Assembly: GCA_013297775.1 (NCBI GenBank)
Contig: JAAFIL010000009.1
Location: 44,152-108,151, forward strand
From: Bacteroidota bacterium
GTDB taxonomy: Bacteria; Bacteroidota; Bacteroidia; B-17B0; Aurantibacillaceae
Reading direction: 5' to 3'
Length of the DNA: 64,000 nt
The position numbers and the translations under genes are program-made. The notes beneath the pieces were generated by a model that saw only the letters and a list, made by a program, of their open reading frames with translations, made no database searches and was not told where the DNA came from. Shown here piece by piece: positions 38,701 to 46,322 of this stretch; the stretch's first letter is position 1, and every line of letters begins with the position of its first letter.

Positions 38701-41347
38701 CACACCACTTGCGGCACAATGTAATACCAATGCGGCTGTTACGCTTACTGCATCTCCTGCGGGAGGTGTTTGGACGGGTAACCCTGCGGTATCGGCAATA
38801 GGCGTGTTTACGCCAAGTTTAGCAGTTATTGGCACCACCAACGTTTTGTACAGTGTGGGTATAGGTTCCTGCACGGCATCGGGTACAACTAACCTTAGTG
38901 TGTCTCAGTTTAATACAGCTAATATTACAGGAACCGTTGCCAACTTGTGTATTACAAGTCCAGCGGTCAATTTAATGAGTTTGGTTCAAAATACATTTAC
39001 GGGTATTTGGTCGGGTGTTGGGGTTAGTAATAACACGTTTAGTCCAGCAAACCTTACAACAGGGGTTTATACTTCTACCTATAATACTGTATCAACACCC
39101 AATGCTACGGTTTGTCCGGCTTCCAATGTTTTAACGATTTCGGTAACCGCCACATTAACACCTACATTAAGTCCAATTGCGGCGCAATGTAATACCAATG
39201 CGGCTATCACCTTAACTGCTAATCCAACTGGAGGAACTTGGTACAACAACATTGGGGTTTCTGCGGGTGGTATATTAACGCCTTCTTTAGCACCCAATGG
39301 TCCAAGTAATGTTACTTATTCCACTACCGTTGGCCCTTGCGTGGTAACGAATATACTACCAATAAATATTTCTCAATTTAATTCGGCGGCTCTAACATCA
39401 AGTGTTAATCTCCTCTGTCATACCAGCCCTGCGGTTAACTTAATGAATTTAGTACAAAATAATACGGGCGTTTGGGGCGGTGTAGCGGTTTCCAATAATA
39501 ATTTTACGCCGCTTAATTTAGCAACGGGAATTTACAATTTAACCTATAATACGCAATCTACACCAAACCCCAACGTGTGTCCGCACACAACGGTTATCGC
39601 TATTTCAGTTTTAAACCCACCGATTCCAACTTTAAATCAAGTAGGGCCGTTCTGTAATACCAGTTCACCCATTCAGTTAGCGGTTAATCCTTCAGGTGGT
39701 ATTTGGACAACCACCCCTTACTTATCTAACATAGGGGTATTTACGCCTGCCAACGCCAATATTGGCAATAATGTTGTTAATTACACAACAGGAACTAGCA
39801 CTTGTAATGCCACCGTTAGCCGAACCATTTCTATCGAAACATTTGTGCCAGCCACTATTGTTGGAACATTGCCAGATAAGTGTAACACAGGAACTAGTGA
39901 AAACTTAGCGGCTATTGTTCAAAACCAAGGCGGTATTTGGACAGGAAATGGGGTAGCTGGAACAACGTTTAACCCCGCCAATGCAGGTTTGGGGTCAATT
40001 GTATTAACTTACAACACGGCCTCATCACCAAGTTATTTATGTCCAGATAGTAAAACCATTGCTGTAAATGTTTATTCTTTAGCAACACCTGTATTAACAC
40101 AAATTTCGCCAATGTGTAACACCTTTGGCCCTAAGCAAATTCAGGTTAGCCCTGTTGGCGGCGTGTTTTATGGGGCTAACAACACGGGTGTAACACCAAA
40201 TGGCGTATTCAATCCAGCCTTTGGTATTATAGGTGGCAACATAATTAATTACAGTATTACCTCTGGTCCATGTATTGCAACTGGCACCACAACTATTGAC
40301 GTTGAGAAATTCATTAGTGCGGATTTAAGTTCATATTTAGGACCTTATTGCCGCAATAATCCTGCTGTTAATTTGAATAGTATTGCTCAAAATCCTGGCG
40401 GAACTTGGTCAGGCGCAGGTGTAACAGGTAGTGTATTTAATCCGTTTATTGCTAACATTGGCAATAATAATATTATTACTTACGATACACACTCTATGCC
40501 AACGGCTTCGCTTTGCCCCGATAGCCGAACCATTACCATTCAGGTGAATGAAGTGCCTAACGTATCCATCGTTAGCAACGTTAATAAAGGATGTTTGCCG
40601 TTAGAAATTACGTTAAGCACACCTAACGTTAATACAGGAACAGGCACTTGGAATTTAGGAAATGGGACAATTCTAAATGGCTTAAATGTAACCCATGTAT
40701 TTAATACTGCGGGGGTTTACAACGTTACCTTTGCTTATGAAGACGAAATTGGGTGTACAGGCTCGGCAACCTTACCGGGTAAAATTACCATTCTTGAAAC
40801 GCCGCGTGCTAATTTTGATTTTACGCCAGGCGAAGATGATTTAAGCATTATGAATCCGAAAGTTGATTTTAATAATTTAAGTACGGTATTAGGAAATAAC
40901 ACTTACACGTGGTCTATTTCTACTTTATACAATACAGGAGAAGTTAACCCAAGCTACACGTTCCCTGCATCAGGCGAATACCCTGTAACGTTGGTGGCTC
41001 AAACGGTGAACGGCTGCCGCGACCAAATCACTAAATATGTTGTTGTGAAAAACGATCATGGTGTATATATTCCAAACTCGTTTACGCCAAATGATGATGG
41101 TCTAAATGACGAATTTATTCCAGTATTCTCACCGTATGGATTAGATTTATCAAGCTTCCAAATGGAGATCTTTAACCGTTGGGGCGAGTTGTTATTTACC
41201 ACCAAAGATTTTAAACTGGGATGGACAGGTGCTAAAAATAACTCAGGTGATATTTTAAAGCAAGATGTGTATGTGTATAAAATTCGTTACCGCGATGCGG
41301 AGAAGAAAATTTACACGCGAACAGGTCATGTCAGTTTGATAAAATAA
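35786..41347 (+). CDS. Giant T9SS type B secreted protein with tandem modules and PKD-like domains
   Basis: 1853 residues. Signal peptide 1-24 (VLSTSSMLAQ). A first globular part (about 95-350, CPNASFENNNFGNWTG to YAYVDAEC) resembles a carbohydrate- or ligand-binding beta sandwich. Then come Ig-like units (about 350-960), including a region with DFxxWYSDVQ-type Trp residues, four tandem modules of ~155 residues starting near 966, 1122, 1277 and 1432 (each with a QCNT/FCNT/MCNT cysteine and GG.W(T/Y) strands), two PKD-like domains (about 1590-1755), and finally PNSFTPNDDGLNDEF...IFNRWGELLF, the gliding-motility-type C-terminal domain (CHU_C) used for T9SS type B sorting. Probable role: surface adhesin or attachment protein. 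There is no enzyme signature and no PorP/SprF partner next to it, which often accompanies this class. Confidence 0.88.
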   Translation: MKNFLCSVGLYVLGFVLSTSSMLAQSGGFDRKAAEQKAILKNLPPQDVKGYIQALEQEYNEAHSGVNHAHNHAPNDPYGVYTIYAKPGSGGQSTQSAGCPNASFENNNFGNWTGSVGNAQTCGPVGSNSPLYTQTSVGISSAAGANVNQMNITNYHTIMNTPATNNLYPNCQQTGWDSITVKAAGGQTVSEVPFVCPFYSDGTSVRMNGAQANYRSCRMRYQFNLTPSNRNISYAFAVVLYDGGHAGPEQPYFQVKVTDQNGNPIGGNCGIYNINATLAASDTTFHQSVLGTPPWNNFYYRMWKQYGLDFTSPIYAAVTQVNLEFTVGGCCFGGHWAYAYVDAECSQGGVVNAMCAGTNSAIVTAPSGYVAYQWYGPNVFTPVSVANGGNTQTMTANPAIVGQTYTVNMVTPTGCTVQLTNTIAISNVSITSVGSIPTCPGGNSGSANVSVAGSNNGYTFLWQNSLAQTVGTSSVANNLSPGIYTITVTGISCGQATRTVQVGVAAPTYYNINKGYCGNLAIISHTSGTNFQWYNNVTLIPPPIGTAPTLTVTNPINGAFYTVAYTTPQGCKDSIRYKLVATPPGQLSIMNISPICTGAATGTANVIITPASNAPIGQNTYSITGPSSYSAGAGPLTSNTFVPTGLGAGIYTVAAYDGSCFYNSTFTVSPYTFNYTVSPLTTTICQGGSITSSVSLGNTISGVPCSNNTGPACPNPNITTIGTTNGQNGTTSWPAPYGNWYRNARHQMLFRATELAAMGIQPGYLTSMAFNVITINGTTNYPGYTIRMKCTPLTQLNTAAFDNAGLTQVYTIANYVVGTGWNTHIFQTPYYWDGVSNLMVDICYNMTNPSYTQNSISPWTTTAFASCIYWYSDVQTACLTTQAPFNWNGTNNRPVTRFGNCGGTNPSQFSYLWTQGPGISAPTQTLTTISPPAISGTSANIVYSVQVTPNFVNCPLVKTITVTVVNPLTPTFTPLAAQCNTNAAVTLTASPAGGVWTGNPAVSAIGVFTPSLAVIGTTNVLYSVGIGSCTASGTTNLSVSQFNTANITGTVANLCITSPAVNLMSLVQNTFTGIWSGVGVSNNTFSPANLTTGVYTSTYNTVSTPNATVCPASNVLTISVTATLTPTLSPIAAQCNTNAAITLTANPTGGTWYNNIGVSAGGILTPSLAPNGPSNVTYSTTVGPCVVTNILPINISQFNSAALTSSVNLLCHTSPAVNLMNLVQNNTGVWGGVAVSNNNFTPLNLATGIYNLTYNTQSTPNPNVCPHTTVIAISVLNPPIPTLNQVGPFCNTSSPIQLAVNPSGGIWTTTPYLSNIGVFTPANANIGNNVVNYTTGTSTCNATVSRTISIETFVPATIVGTLPDKCNTGTSENLAAIVQNQGGIWTGNGVAGTTFNPANAGLGSIVLTYNTASSPSYLCPDSKTIAVNVYSLATPVLTQISPMCNTFGPKQIQVSPVGGVFYGANNTGVTPNGVFNPAFGIIGGNIINYSITSGPCIATGTTTIDVEKFISADLSSYLGPYCRNNPAVNLNSIAQNPGGTWSGAGVTGSVFNPFIANIGNNNIITYDTHSMPTASLCPDSRTITIQVNEVPNVSIVSNVNKGCLPLEITLSTPNVNTGTGTWNLGNGTILNGLNVTHVFNTAGVYNVTFAYEDEIGCTGSATLPGKITILETPRANFDFTPGEDDLSIMNPKVDFNNLSTVLGNNTYTWSISTLYNTGEVNPSYTFPASGEYPVTLVAQTVNGCRDQITKYVVVKNDHGVYIPNSFTPNDDGLNDEFIPVFSPYGLDLSSFQMEIFNRWGELLFTTKDFKLGWTGAKNNSGDILKQDVYVYKIRYRDAEKKIYTRTGHVSLIK
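38681..40540 (+). repeat. Four tandem coding modules of ~155 residues inside the giant secreted protein
   Basis: Units begin near 38681, 39149, 39614 and 40076, a period of about 465 bases. Each has two halves of ~75 residues: one with (A/F/M)xCNT...GG(V/T/I)W, one with SPAVNLMSLVQN-like and GVGVSNNTFSPANL-like strands ending in a P-x-VCP segment. Units 1 and 2 are the most alike; 3 and 4 have diverged, suggesting stepwise duplication. Confidence 0.85.
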
Positions 41348-41358
41348 AACTAACTATT

Positions 41359-41390
41359 AAAAATCCCATTGTGAAAGCAATGGGATTTTT
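41359..41390 (+). terminator. Rho-independent terminator of the giant secreted protein gene
   Basis: Perfect 13-bp stem AAAAATCCCATTG (41359-41371) and CAATGGGATTTTT (41378-41390) with a 6-base loop. It lies 12 bases after the stop. Confidence 0.92.
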
Positions 41391-41438
41391 CATTTTGGTT
41401 AATGCCAACACCGCATTGGGTTATAGCTACTGTTTCCT

Positions 41439-41600
41439 ATACCAATATCGGTTCTAAAAGATACAAGTTGAACCAGAATTATTTTTCTTTTAGGCGACGA
41501 AAAAATTATAGGCGTAGCAAGGCCTACGGGTATAATTTTTGAGGAAGTATAAGAGAAAAAGAAACTGGGTCAACGTATCTTTTAGAAATGATGTTGGTAT
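41439..41600. mobile_element. 162-bp palindromic MITE-like element
   Basis: The whole block is an imperfect palindrome centred near 41519. Outer arms ATACCAATATCGGTTCTAAA and onward pair with ...TTTTAGAAATGATGTTGGTAT; inner arms TTATTTTTCTTTTA...AAAAATTATA pair with the right side. The right 34 bases recur exactly at 52905-52938. Ends begin ATACCAA as in the element at 16944-17409. No gene fits inside. It would form a long hairpin if transcribed. It occupies the gap between the giant secreted protein and holB. Confidence 0.7.
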
Positions 41601-41670
41601 TAGATAAAAAAATGAATACCAAGTTGGAAAAAAGTATTTCTGATTAGATTAAATCAAAGTGGTGTTAACC

Positions 41671-42792
41671 TCATTTCCAATTAATCAACTCATTCGTTTT
41701 TAGCAACAAATCCATAAACAAAATTTTAGGATTGGCATTGCGTTCTACATAATAGTAATTCGTGTTAAACGATTCTATTAAAGCTTCGTAGTTTTTTTGG
41801 TTAATAAAAGGTGCAAATTTTTCTAAAAACTGCCGCTCTTGCCCGTTGAGTCGCACTAACTGCTTATCTCCGAAATTATACATCAACGCATCTCTAAATA
41901 CCGCTAATCCATATTGCAAAAATTGTTTTTGTTTTTCGCGACCCGTAGCTGCATTTTCATCAATCCACGTTAAGGCTTTGCCTGCATCAAATTTTAATGC
42001 CAAGCGCATAAACTGTTGGAAATGATTTAAAAACGAAACGCTTTCTTCGTGTTGTGTTAAAATACCAAGGGCCTCTCTAAAATTACCATCGGCTAAAATG
42101 GCCGCTTGTTGCGCCACATCGGTATTCACATTGTATTTTTGAATTAAGCCTTCCGAAATTTCAGTTTCACTTAATGGATAAAACGGAATCGTTTGCACAC
42201 GCGAAATAATGGTCGCCAATAACTGATCAGGAGCGTTGCTTACTAATACAAATAAAGTTTCATCGGGTGGCTCTTCTAAAATTTTGAGTAATTTATTGGC
42301 GGCCTCCGAGTTCATTTTTTCGGGTTGCCAAATAATCATGGTTTTGTAAGAACCCTCGTAGCTGGTATAGCTTAATTTCCGCAAGATATCGGCAGCTTCT
42401 TCAACAGGAATTAAAGGTTGTTTATTTTCGGCACTAAGTTCATTAAACCAATCGTTCAAATTTAAGTAAGGTTGTTGTAAAAAGGCTTCTCGAAATTCTT
42501 TTACCACATCGCTACTCATTTTTACATCTTTACTTTTTGCTATCGGAAAAACCAAATGTAAATCAGGATGAATTAACTTGGCTACTTTATTGCACGATGC
42601 GCAAACACCACAAGGTAAACCGTTTTCAACCTGTGTGCAATACACATGCTGCACAAACGCCATTGCCGCCAGCAAATTGCCACAGCCTTCGCGCCCACTA
42701 AATAAAAGGGCATGTGGAATGCGTTGGTCTTGCACCATTTTTTGTAAACGACCTAAGGCCTCTTTTTGTCCTACGATTTGCCGATAAAGCAT
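41671..42792 (-). CDS. holB: DNA polymerase III delta-prime subunit
   Basis: Part of the clamp loader that opens the sliding clamp at primed sites. The N-terminus MLYRQIVGQKEALGRLQKMVQDQRIPHALLFSGREGCG matches family members. The P-loop reads GREGCGNL, lacking the Lys-Ser/Thr of an active Walker A, as expected for delta-prime, which does not hydrolyse ATP. A four-Cys zinc module is present (CTQVENGLPCGVCASC). Later segments (MNSEAANKLLKILEEPPDETLFVLVSN; LLATIISRVQTIPF) carry the arginine-finger SRx motif, here SRVQ instead of the common SRCQ. The 373-residue length is normal. It is transcribed alone, away from the neighbouring cassette. Confidence 0.93.
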   Translation of the reverse strand: MLYRQIVGQKEALGRLQKMVQDQRIPHALLFSGREGCGNLLAAMAFVQHVYCTQVENGLPCGVCASCNKVAKLIHPDLHLVFPIAKSKDVKMSSDVVKEFREAFLQQPYLNLNDWFNELSAENKQPLIPVEEAADILRKLSYTSYEGSYKTMIIWQPEKMNSEAANKLLKILEEPPDETLFVLVSNAPDQLLATIISRVQTIPFYPLSETEISEGLIQKYNVNTDVAQQAAILADGNFREALGILTQHEESVSFLNHFQQFMRLALKFDAGKALTWIDENAATGREKQKQFLQYGLAVFRDALMYNFGDKQLVRLNGQERQFLEKFAPFINQKNYEALIESFNTNYYYVERNANPKILFMDLLLKTNELINWK

Positions 42793-42964
42793 ATTTATTT
42801 CTGGGTTTGAAGTTACTAATTAATTTGTGCTAGAAGCACCAAATCTAATGGAATTAGTGTTTTACCCACCCAAATTAAATACCCGTTAACAGGTATTGAA
42901 ATGGCTTACTCCTCGGTATAAGTTTGTCATCAGGGATAAGCTAAAAATAATCATACACAGGATC

Positions 42965-44671
42965 ATGAAAAAAACAAGTTTAAAAGTATTTACCAACGGC
43001 GATGATGCACACTTAGTTTGGCATCACGAAAAAATAGAAGGCTGTATTGGCTTTGCAATTAAACGCCAGTTAACGCGCGGTGGAGCAACAACCGAAACGT
43101 ATCTTGATAACCGCGTGGGTTATGCCGATGAGGCTGCCGAAACAGGCGAACGCCGAAGTAGTCTCGAATGGCCCATACAACGGTATAATTGGACCGATCA
43201 CAGCATTGACAAAGACGATACCGTTCGCTATCAAATTATTCCACTAACGGTAACCAAAAAAAGTATTAACGAAGCAATAAGTAATTGGAGCGAAGCTATC
43301 ACCTTAACGAATGCGGGCAGCAGCCATACCTCTGTTTATTTTAACCGTGGAATTGTTATGTCGCAATTTATTCGTAACAATTCTACCGCCATCAATCACA
43401 TCAAAAAAGGAGAACCCGCCGAAGAACTCGAACAAAAACTTCAACATTTTTTAATGGGGCAGCTAGGGGCAAAATTACTAGAGTTGTTAGAAGAAACTGT
43501 TGCTTCAAAAGGTCATATATACGCCGCTTTGTACGAGTTAAATCAAAACGATATACTGCAAGCATTTAAAAAAATAGGAAAGAAAGCACACATTGTATTG
43601 GCCGATGGAAGCATCAAAACAAAAGGCGAAGATCAAAATGCGGATGCACGGGCACAATTGAAAGGAAAAGTAGATCTCATGGATCGCTGGATATGTAACG
43701 ATAAACTCGGACAACTGGGACACAACAAATACATTGTGTTTTGCGATAAAAATAAAAATCCTATTAAAGTTTGGACGGGAAGCACTAACCTAACCCACAC
43801 AGGGCTTTGTACGCAAATCAATAATGCCATTTTAATAGAGGAGGCGGGCGTTGCAGAAATTTATTTAAATCATTGGGAACAATTAAAAAATGCAGATAGT
43901 ACATTTAGCGAAGCATTACTCGCATTCAACAGTACTGTAAAATTAGGCGGTACGCGCACAAGCCCTCATCACGTATGGTTTACGCCAACACCCGCGCAAG
44001 TAGAATTAGAAGCAGCCAAGCAATTAATTCAACAAGCCAAAGAAGGAATTTTATTTTTAATGTTTGAACCAGGTACTAAAGATACCTTGTATAACACCAT
44101 TGAGGAATTAAACACGCATCAATCGCCACTCTACATTCATGGCGTTAAAAATAAACTAACGGGTGCAACTACTAAAACCGAAAACGATACTACCACCGAA
44201 GAAACCGAAGTAGCATTGGTAAAAACAGGGTATGCAACCAATCATACATTCGATATTATTCAACCCGAAGGCATTGCCAATGGCTTTGCCTATTGGACAG
44301 AAGAAATTACCAGAAATCGGTTTTTAGGAAAAATAGGTTGGGCCATTATTCACAGCAAAGTGGTGTTGATAGATCCTTTTGGCGATAACCCTATTTTAAT
44401 AACCGGTTCGCATAATTTAGGACCTAAAGCCAGCCGAAAAAATGATGAAAACATGGTTATTATTTACCGCGATAAAAAATTAGCAGAGGCTTATGCCGTT
44501 CACATCATGGCTGTTTACAATCATTATCGGTGGCGAGCCTATTTACAAAAAATGAAAGTGGAGGAAAAGAATCCTTGGAGAGGTTTAGAAAAAGGCGATA
44601 AGTGGCAAAACCGTTTAGAAAGTGCCACTCAACAAAGTGAATTCAATTTTTGGCTTAATCTTAAACACTAA
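42965..44671 (+). CDS. Phospholipase D-like protein with two HKD motifs (cassette gene 1)
   Basis: 568 residues from the ATG at 42965 (MKKTSLKVFTNGDDAHLVW), preferred over an in-frame ATG at 42896 whose added 23 residues look like leader sequence. Residues 1-115 look like a fibronectin-like beta domain. HKD 1 is HNKYIVFCDKNKNP (His253) with GSTNLTHTGL; HKD 2 is HSKVVLIDPFGDNP (His463) with GSHNLGPKAS. Both keep the HxKx4D residues, so one intact PLD active site can form. The superfamily includes phospholipases, phosphatidyl transferases and nucleases; nothing here settles which. No signal peptide is seen. It leads a five-gene forward cassette with no named members, beginning about 170 bases downstream of the divergent holB start. 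Confidence 0.85.
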   Translation: MKKTSLKVFTNGDDAHLVWHHEKIEGCIGFAIKRQLTRGGATTETYLDNRVGYADEAAETGERRSSLEWPIQRYNWTDHSIDKDDTVRYQIIPLTVTKKSINEAISNWSEAITLTNAGSSHTSVYFNRGIVMSQFIRNNSTAINHIKKGEPAEELEQKLQHFLMGQLGAKLLELLEETVASKGHIYAALYELNQNDILQAFKKIGKKAHIVLADGSIKTKGEDQNADARAQLKGKVDLMDRWICNDKLGQLGHNKYIVFCDKNKNPIKVWTGSTNLTHTGLCTQINNAILIEEAGVAEIYLNHWEQLKNADSTFSEALLAFNSTVKLGGTRTSPHHVWFTPTPAQVELEAAKQLIQQAKEGILFLMFEPGTKDTLYNTIEELNTHQSPLYIHGVKNKLTGATTKTENDTTTEETEVALVKTGYATNHTFDIIQPEGIANGFAYWTEEITRNRFLGKIGWAIIHSKVVLIDPFGDNPILITGSHNLGPKASRKNDENMVIIYRDKKLAEAYAVHIMAVYNHYRWRAYLQKMKVEEKNPWRGLEKGDKWQNRLESATQQSEFNFWLNLKH

Positions 44672-44675
44672 TAAA

Positions 44676-45107
44676 ATGAGTATAACCATAGAAATACAAA
44701 CAGCAATTCAAAAGTTATGGGAACACCTTCAGGTCATATCCGATAGAGGTGTTGTTGCTAAACTGGCTAACTACAAAAATTTTGGAGGGCTTGCCAAAAA
44801 TTTGGGAGTAGATAAAGCCGCCTTAGCTTATGTGTTTGAGTACACTAAAAGTAGTATGAAATTTACGAATAGTATAAATCCGGTTGCTAATATTCAACTA
44901 AAAAAGTTCAAAGCCAAAATGGATGAGTTGCTATTGCCGCCTAAAGCCCAGTTAGAAAAAATGCTTCAGCCTAAGGTTAAAATGCTACGAAAAAATACGA
45001 GTTCAAATACGGTTACTCGCCAAGTAAATGATATTAAATCTTTGGCAAAAAATACCTCGAAGAAAAGTGGAGAGCAACAGAAAAGTAATCTTAAAAAAAG
45101 GACATAA
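44676..45107 (+). CDS. Small basic helical protein, uncharacterised (cassette gene 2)
   Basis: 143 residues from the ATG at 44676, five bases after the PLD stop; an upstream in-frame ATG at 44622 would overlap the PLD gene and is not preferred. The protein is predicted mainly helical (ITIEIQTAIQKLWEHLQVISDRGVVAKLANY; LAKNLGVDKAALAYVFEYTKSS), with a very basic Lys/Ser/Thr-rich tail (KSLAKNTSKKSGEQQKSN). I do not recognise a domain. The tail could bind nucleic acid or acidic phospholipid, which is speculation. Close spacing to the PLD-like gene suggests joint expression and a shared function. Confidence 0.7.
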   Translation: MSITIEIQTAIQKLWEHLQVISDRGVVAKLANYKNFGGLAKNLGVDKAALAYVFEYTKSSMKFTNSINPVANIQLKKFKAKMDELLLPPKAQLEKMLQPKVKMLRKNTSSNTVTRQVNDIKSLAKNTSKKSGEQQKSNLKKRT

Positions 45108-45164
45108 AAAAGACATCTTCAAAAAAATAAATAAATCTTATCTAACTATTAAAACCAATAAACC

Positions 45165-45515
45165 ATGAAAAATAAACAGGAAGCGTTCGAAACACTCGAA
45201 GCAAAATTAATTGAAACGGTAAACACAGTAAACCTCGAAAGCCAAACGGAAGGCGATCACGTTCATGTAACCGTTACAGCAGAAGGTAAAGCCCCCAAAG
45301 GCAGTATTAACGGTTCACTCGAACATTTTACTTTTGGATTAGTAGATCCCAATGGTAATTATACGCTACACTTTGTATGCGATTTACCCGAGCGTTTAGG
45401 CGGCATCGAAACAATGGAGGTAAGTGCTAGCAAAACGTTAAGTTTCCGTAAGGGACTTTACAAAACAATTGCAGTAAAAACAAAAACAAATACCTTAACT
45501 CAACAACTACTTTAA
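45165..45515 (+). CDS. Small beta-rich protein, uncharacterised (cassette gene 3)
   Basis: 116 residues. After a short helical start (KQEAFETLEAKLIETVNTV) it is strand-rich: GDHVHVTVTAEGKAPKGSINGSLEHFTFGLVDPNGNYTLHFVCDLPERLGG, suggesting a small beta-sandwich or barrel. No signal peptide, membrane helix or catalytic pattern is seen. The ATG is preceded by an AT-rich leader (AAAACCAATAAACC) like those before genes 4 and 5 of the cassette. It is 57 bases from gene 2 and 17 from gene 4, so cotranscription is likely. Function is unknown. Confidence 0.7.
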   Translation: MKNKQEAFETLEAKLIETVNTVNLESQTEGDHVHVTVTAEGKAPKGSINGSLEHFTFGLVDPNGNYTLHFVCDLPERLGGIETMEVSASKTLSFRKGLYKTIAVKTKTNTLTQQLL

Positions 45516-45532
45516 CTTAAAAAATAAAAACC

Positions 45533-46297
45533 ATGGAAACTAAATTGAAAAAAAACGAACCCATGTTTCAGATTCCTGAAATAGGCACTTATCAAGGCGA
45601 ATTAGAATTAAAAGCAACATTAAATGGAGACTACACATTTAGCTTAAACGATTTGGCCAATCGTCAACCATTAATTATTTTGCACAGTGGGCAATTTAAT
45701 TTAAACAACTTAATAGCCTTTGGTAATGGTGCTATTCTTCAAGTGTCGGGGTTTATGGACTTAGGACAAGAGCCATACACCATGCGTGTAGATGAAGCCA
45801 TCTTATTAAAAAGTGGACACGAAATTCATGTGCCAGCCATCGAACTTACTAGCGCAGTAATGACCAATTGGTTTAAAAGTAACACAAGCCATTCATCTGC
45901 TACTAAAACACTAGCACGCAATTCGGTTACAGCCTCGGCTACAAAACCAGTAAGCACCTGCCCAGCAAGTGTTAAAGCCGATATTGAAAAACAAGTTAAA
46001 CAAATTAAAGCCTCGGCGGAGCAACTTAAAAAAATTGAGTGGAAAAAATATGCAACCATAGGCGGCATGGCAGTAGGGTTAATCTCTTCAACTATTTCGG
46101 CAGCTACGGCGGCTATTCCAATAGCGGGTCCTGCTATTGCTGGGGGATTGCTAGTAGCTAAAGTTACCGCCTTGTACAGTGCCATTGGTAGTTTAAATAA
46201 TTTAGAGGGCTGGGCTAAAACAGAAGCAAAGCTCATGCTAACGGCAAAAGAAAATCTTGAGAAAATAAAAAAAGCATACCCTGTTTGCTTTAAGTAA
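45533..46297 (+). CDS. Protein with beta domain and glycine-rich hydrophobic hairpin (cassette gene 4)
   Basis: 254 residues. Residues about 10-115 are beta-rich (IGTYQGELELKATLNGDYTFSL; NGAILQVSGFMDLGQEPYTMRV). A Ser/Thr/Ala linker leads to a helical C-terminus with a long Gly/Ala/Ile hydrophobic segment, about 180-225 (IGGMAVGLISSTISAATAAI then PIAGPAIAGGLLVAKVTALY), that could insert into a membrane as a hairpin. Charged helices flank it (KQIKASAEQLKKIEWKKY; KLMLTAKENLEKIKKAY). This resembles the layout of some pore-forming or membrane-perturbing proteins, but no family is recognised, so that is an inference. No signal peptide. Cassette context with a PLD-like enzyme makes a membrane target plausible. 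Confidence 0.72.
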   Translation: METKLKKNEPMFQIPEIGTYQGELELKATLNGDYTFSLNDLANRQPLIILHSGQFNLNNLIAFGNGAILQVSGFMDLGQEPYTMRVDEAILLKSGHEIHVPAIELTSAVMTNWFKSNTSHSSATKTLARNSVTASATKPVSTCPASVKADIEKQVKQIKASAEQLKKIEWKKYATIGGMAVGLISSTISAATAAIPIAGPAIAGGLLVAKVTALYSAIGSLNNLEGWAKTEAKLMLTAKENLEKIKKAYPVCFK

Positions 46298-46322
46298 GTA
46301 GTAACCTTTAAATCTTATAAAA

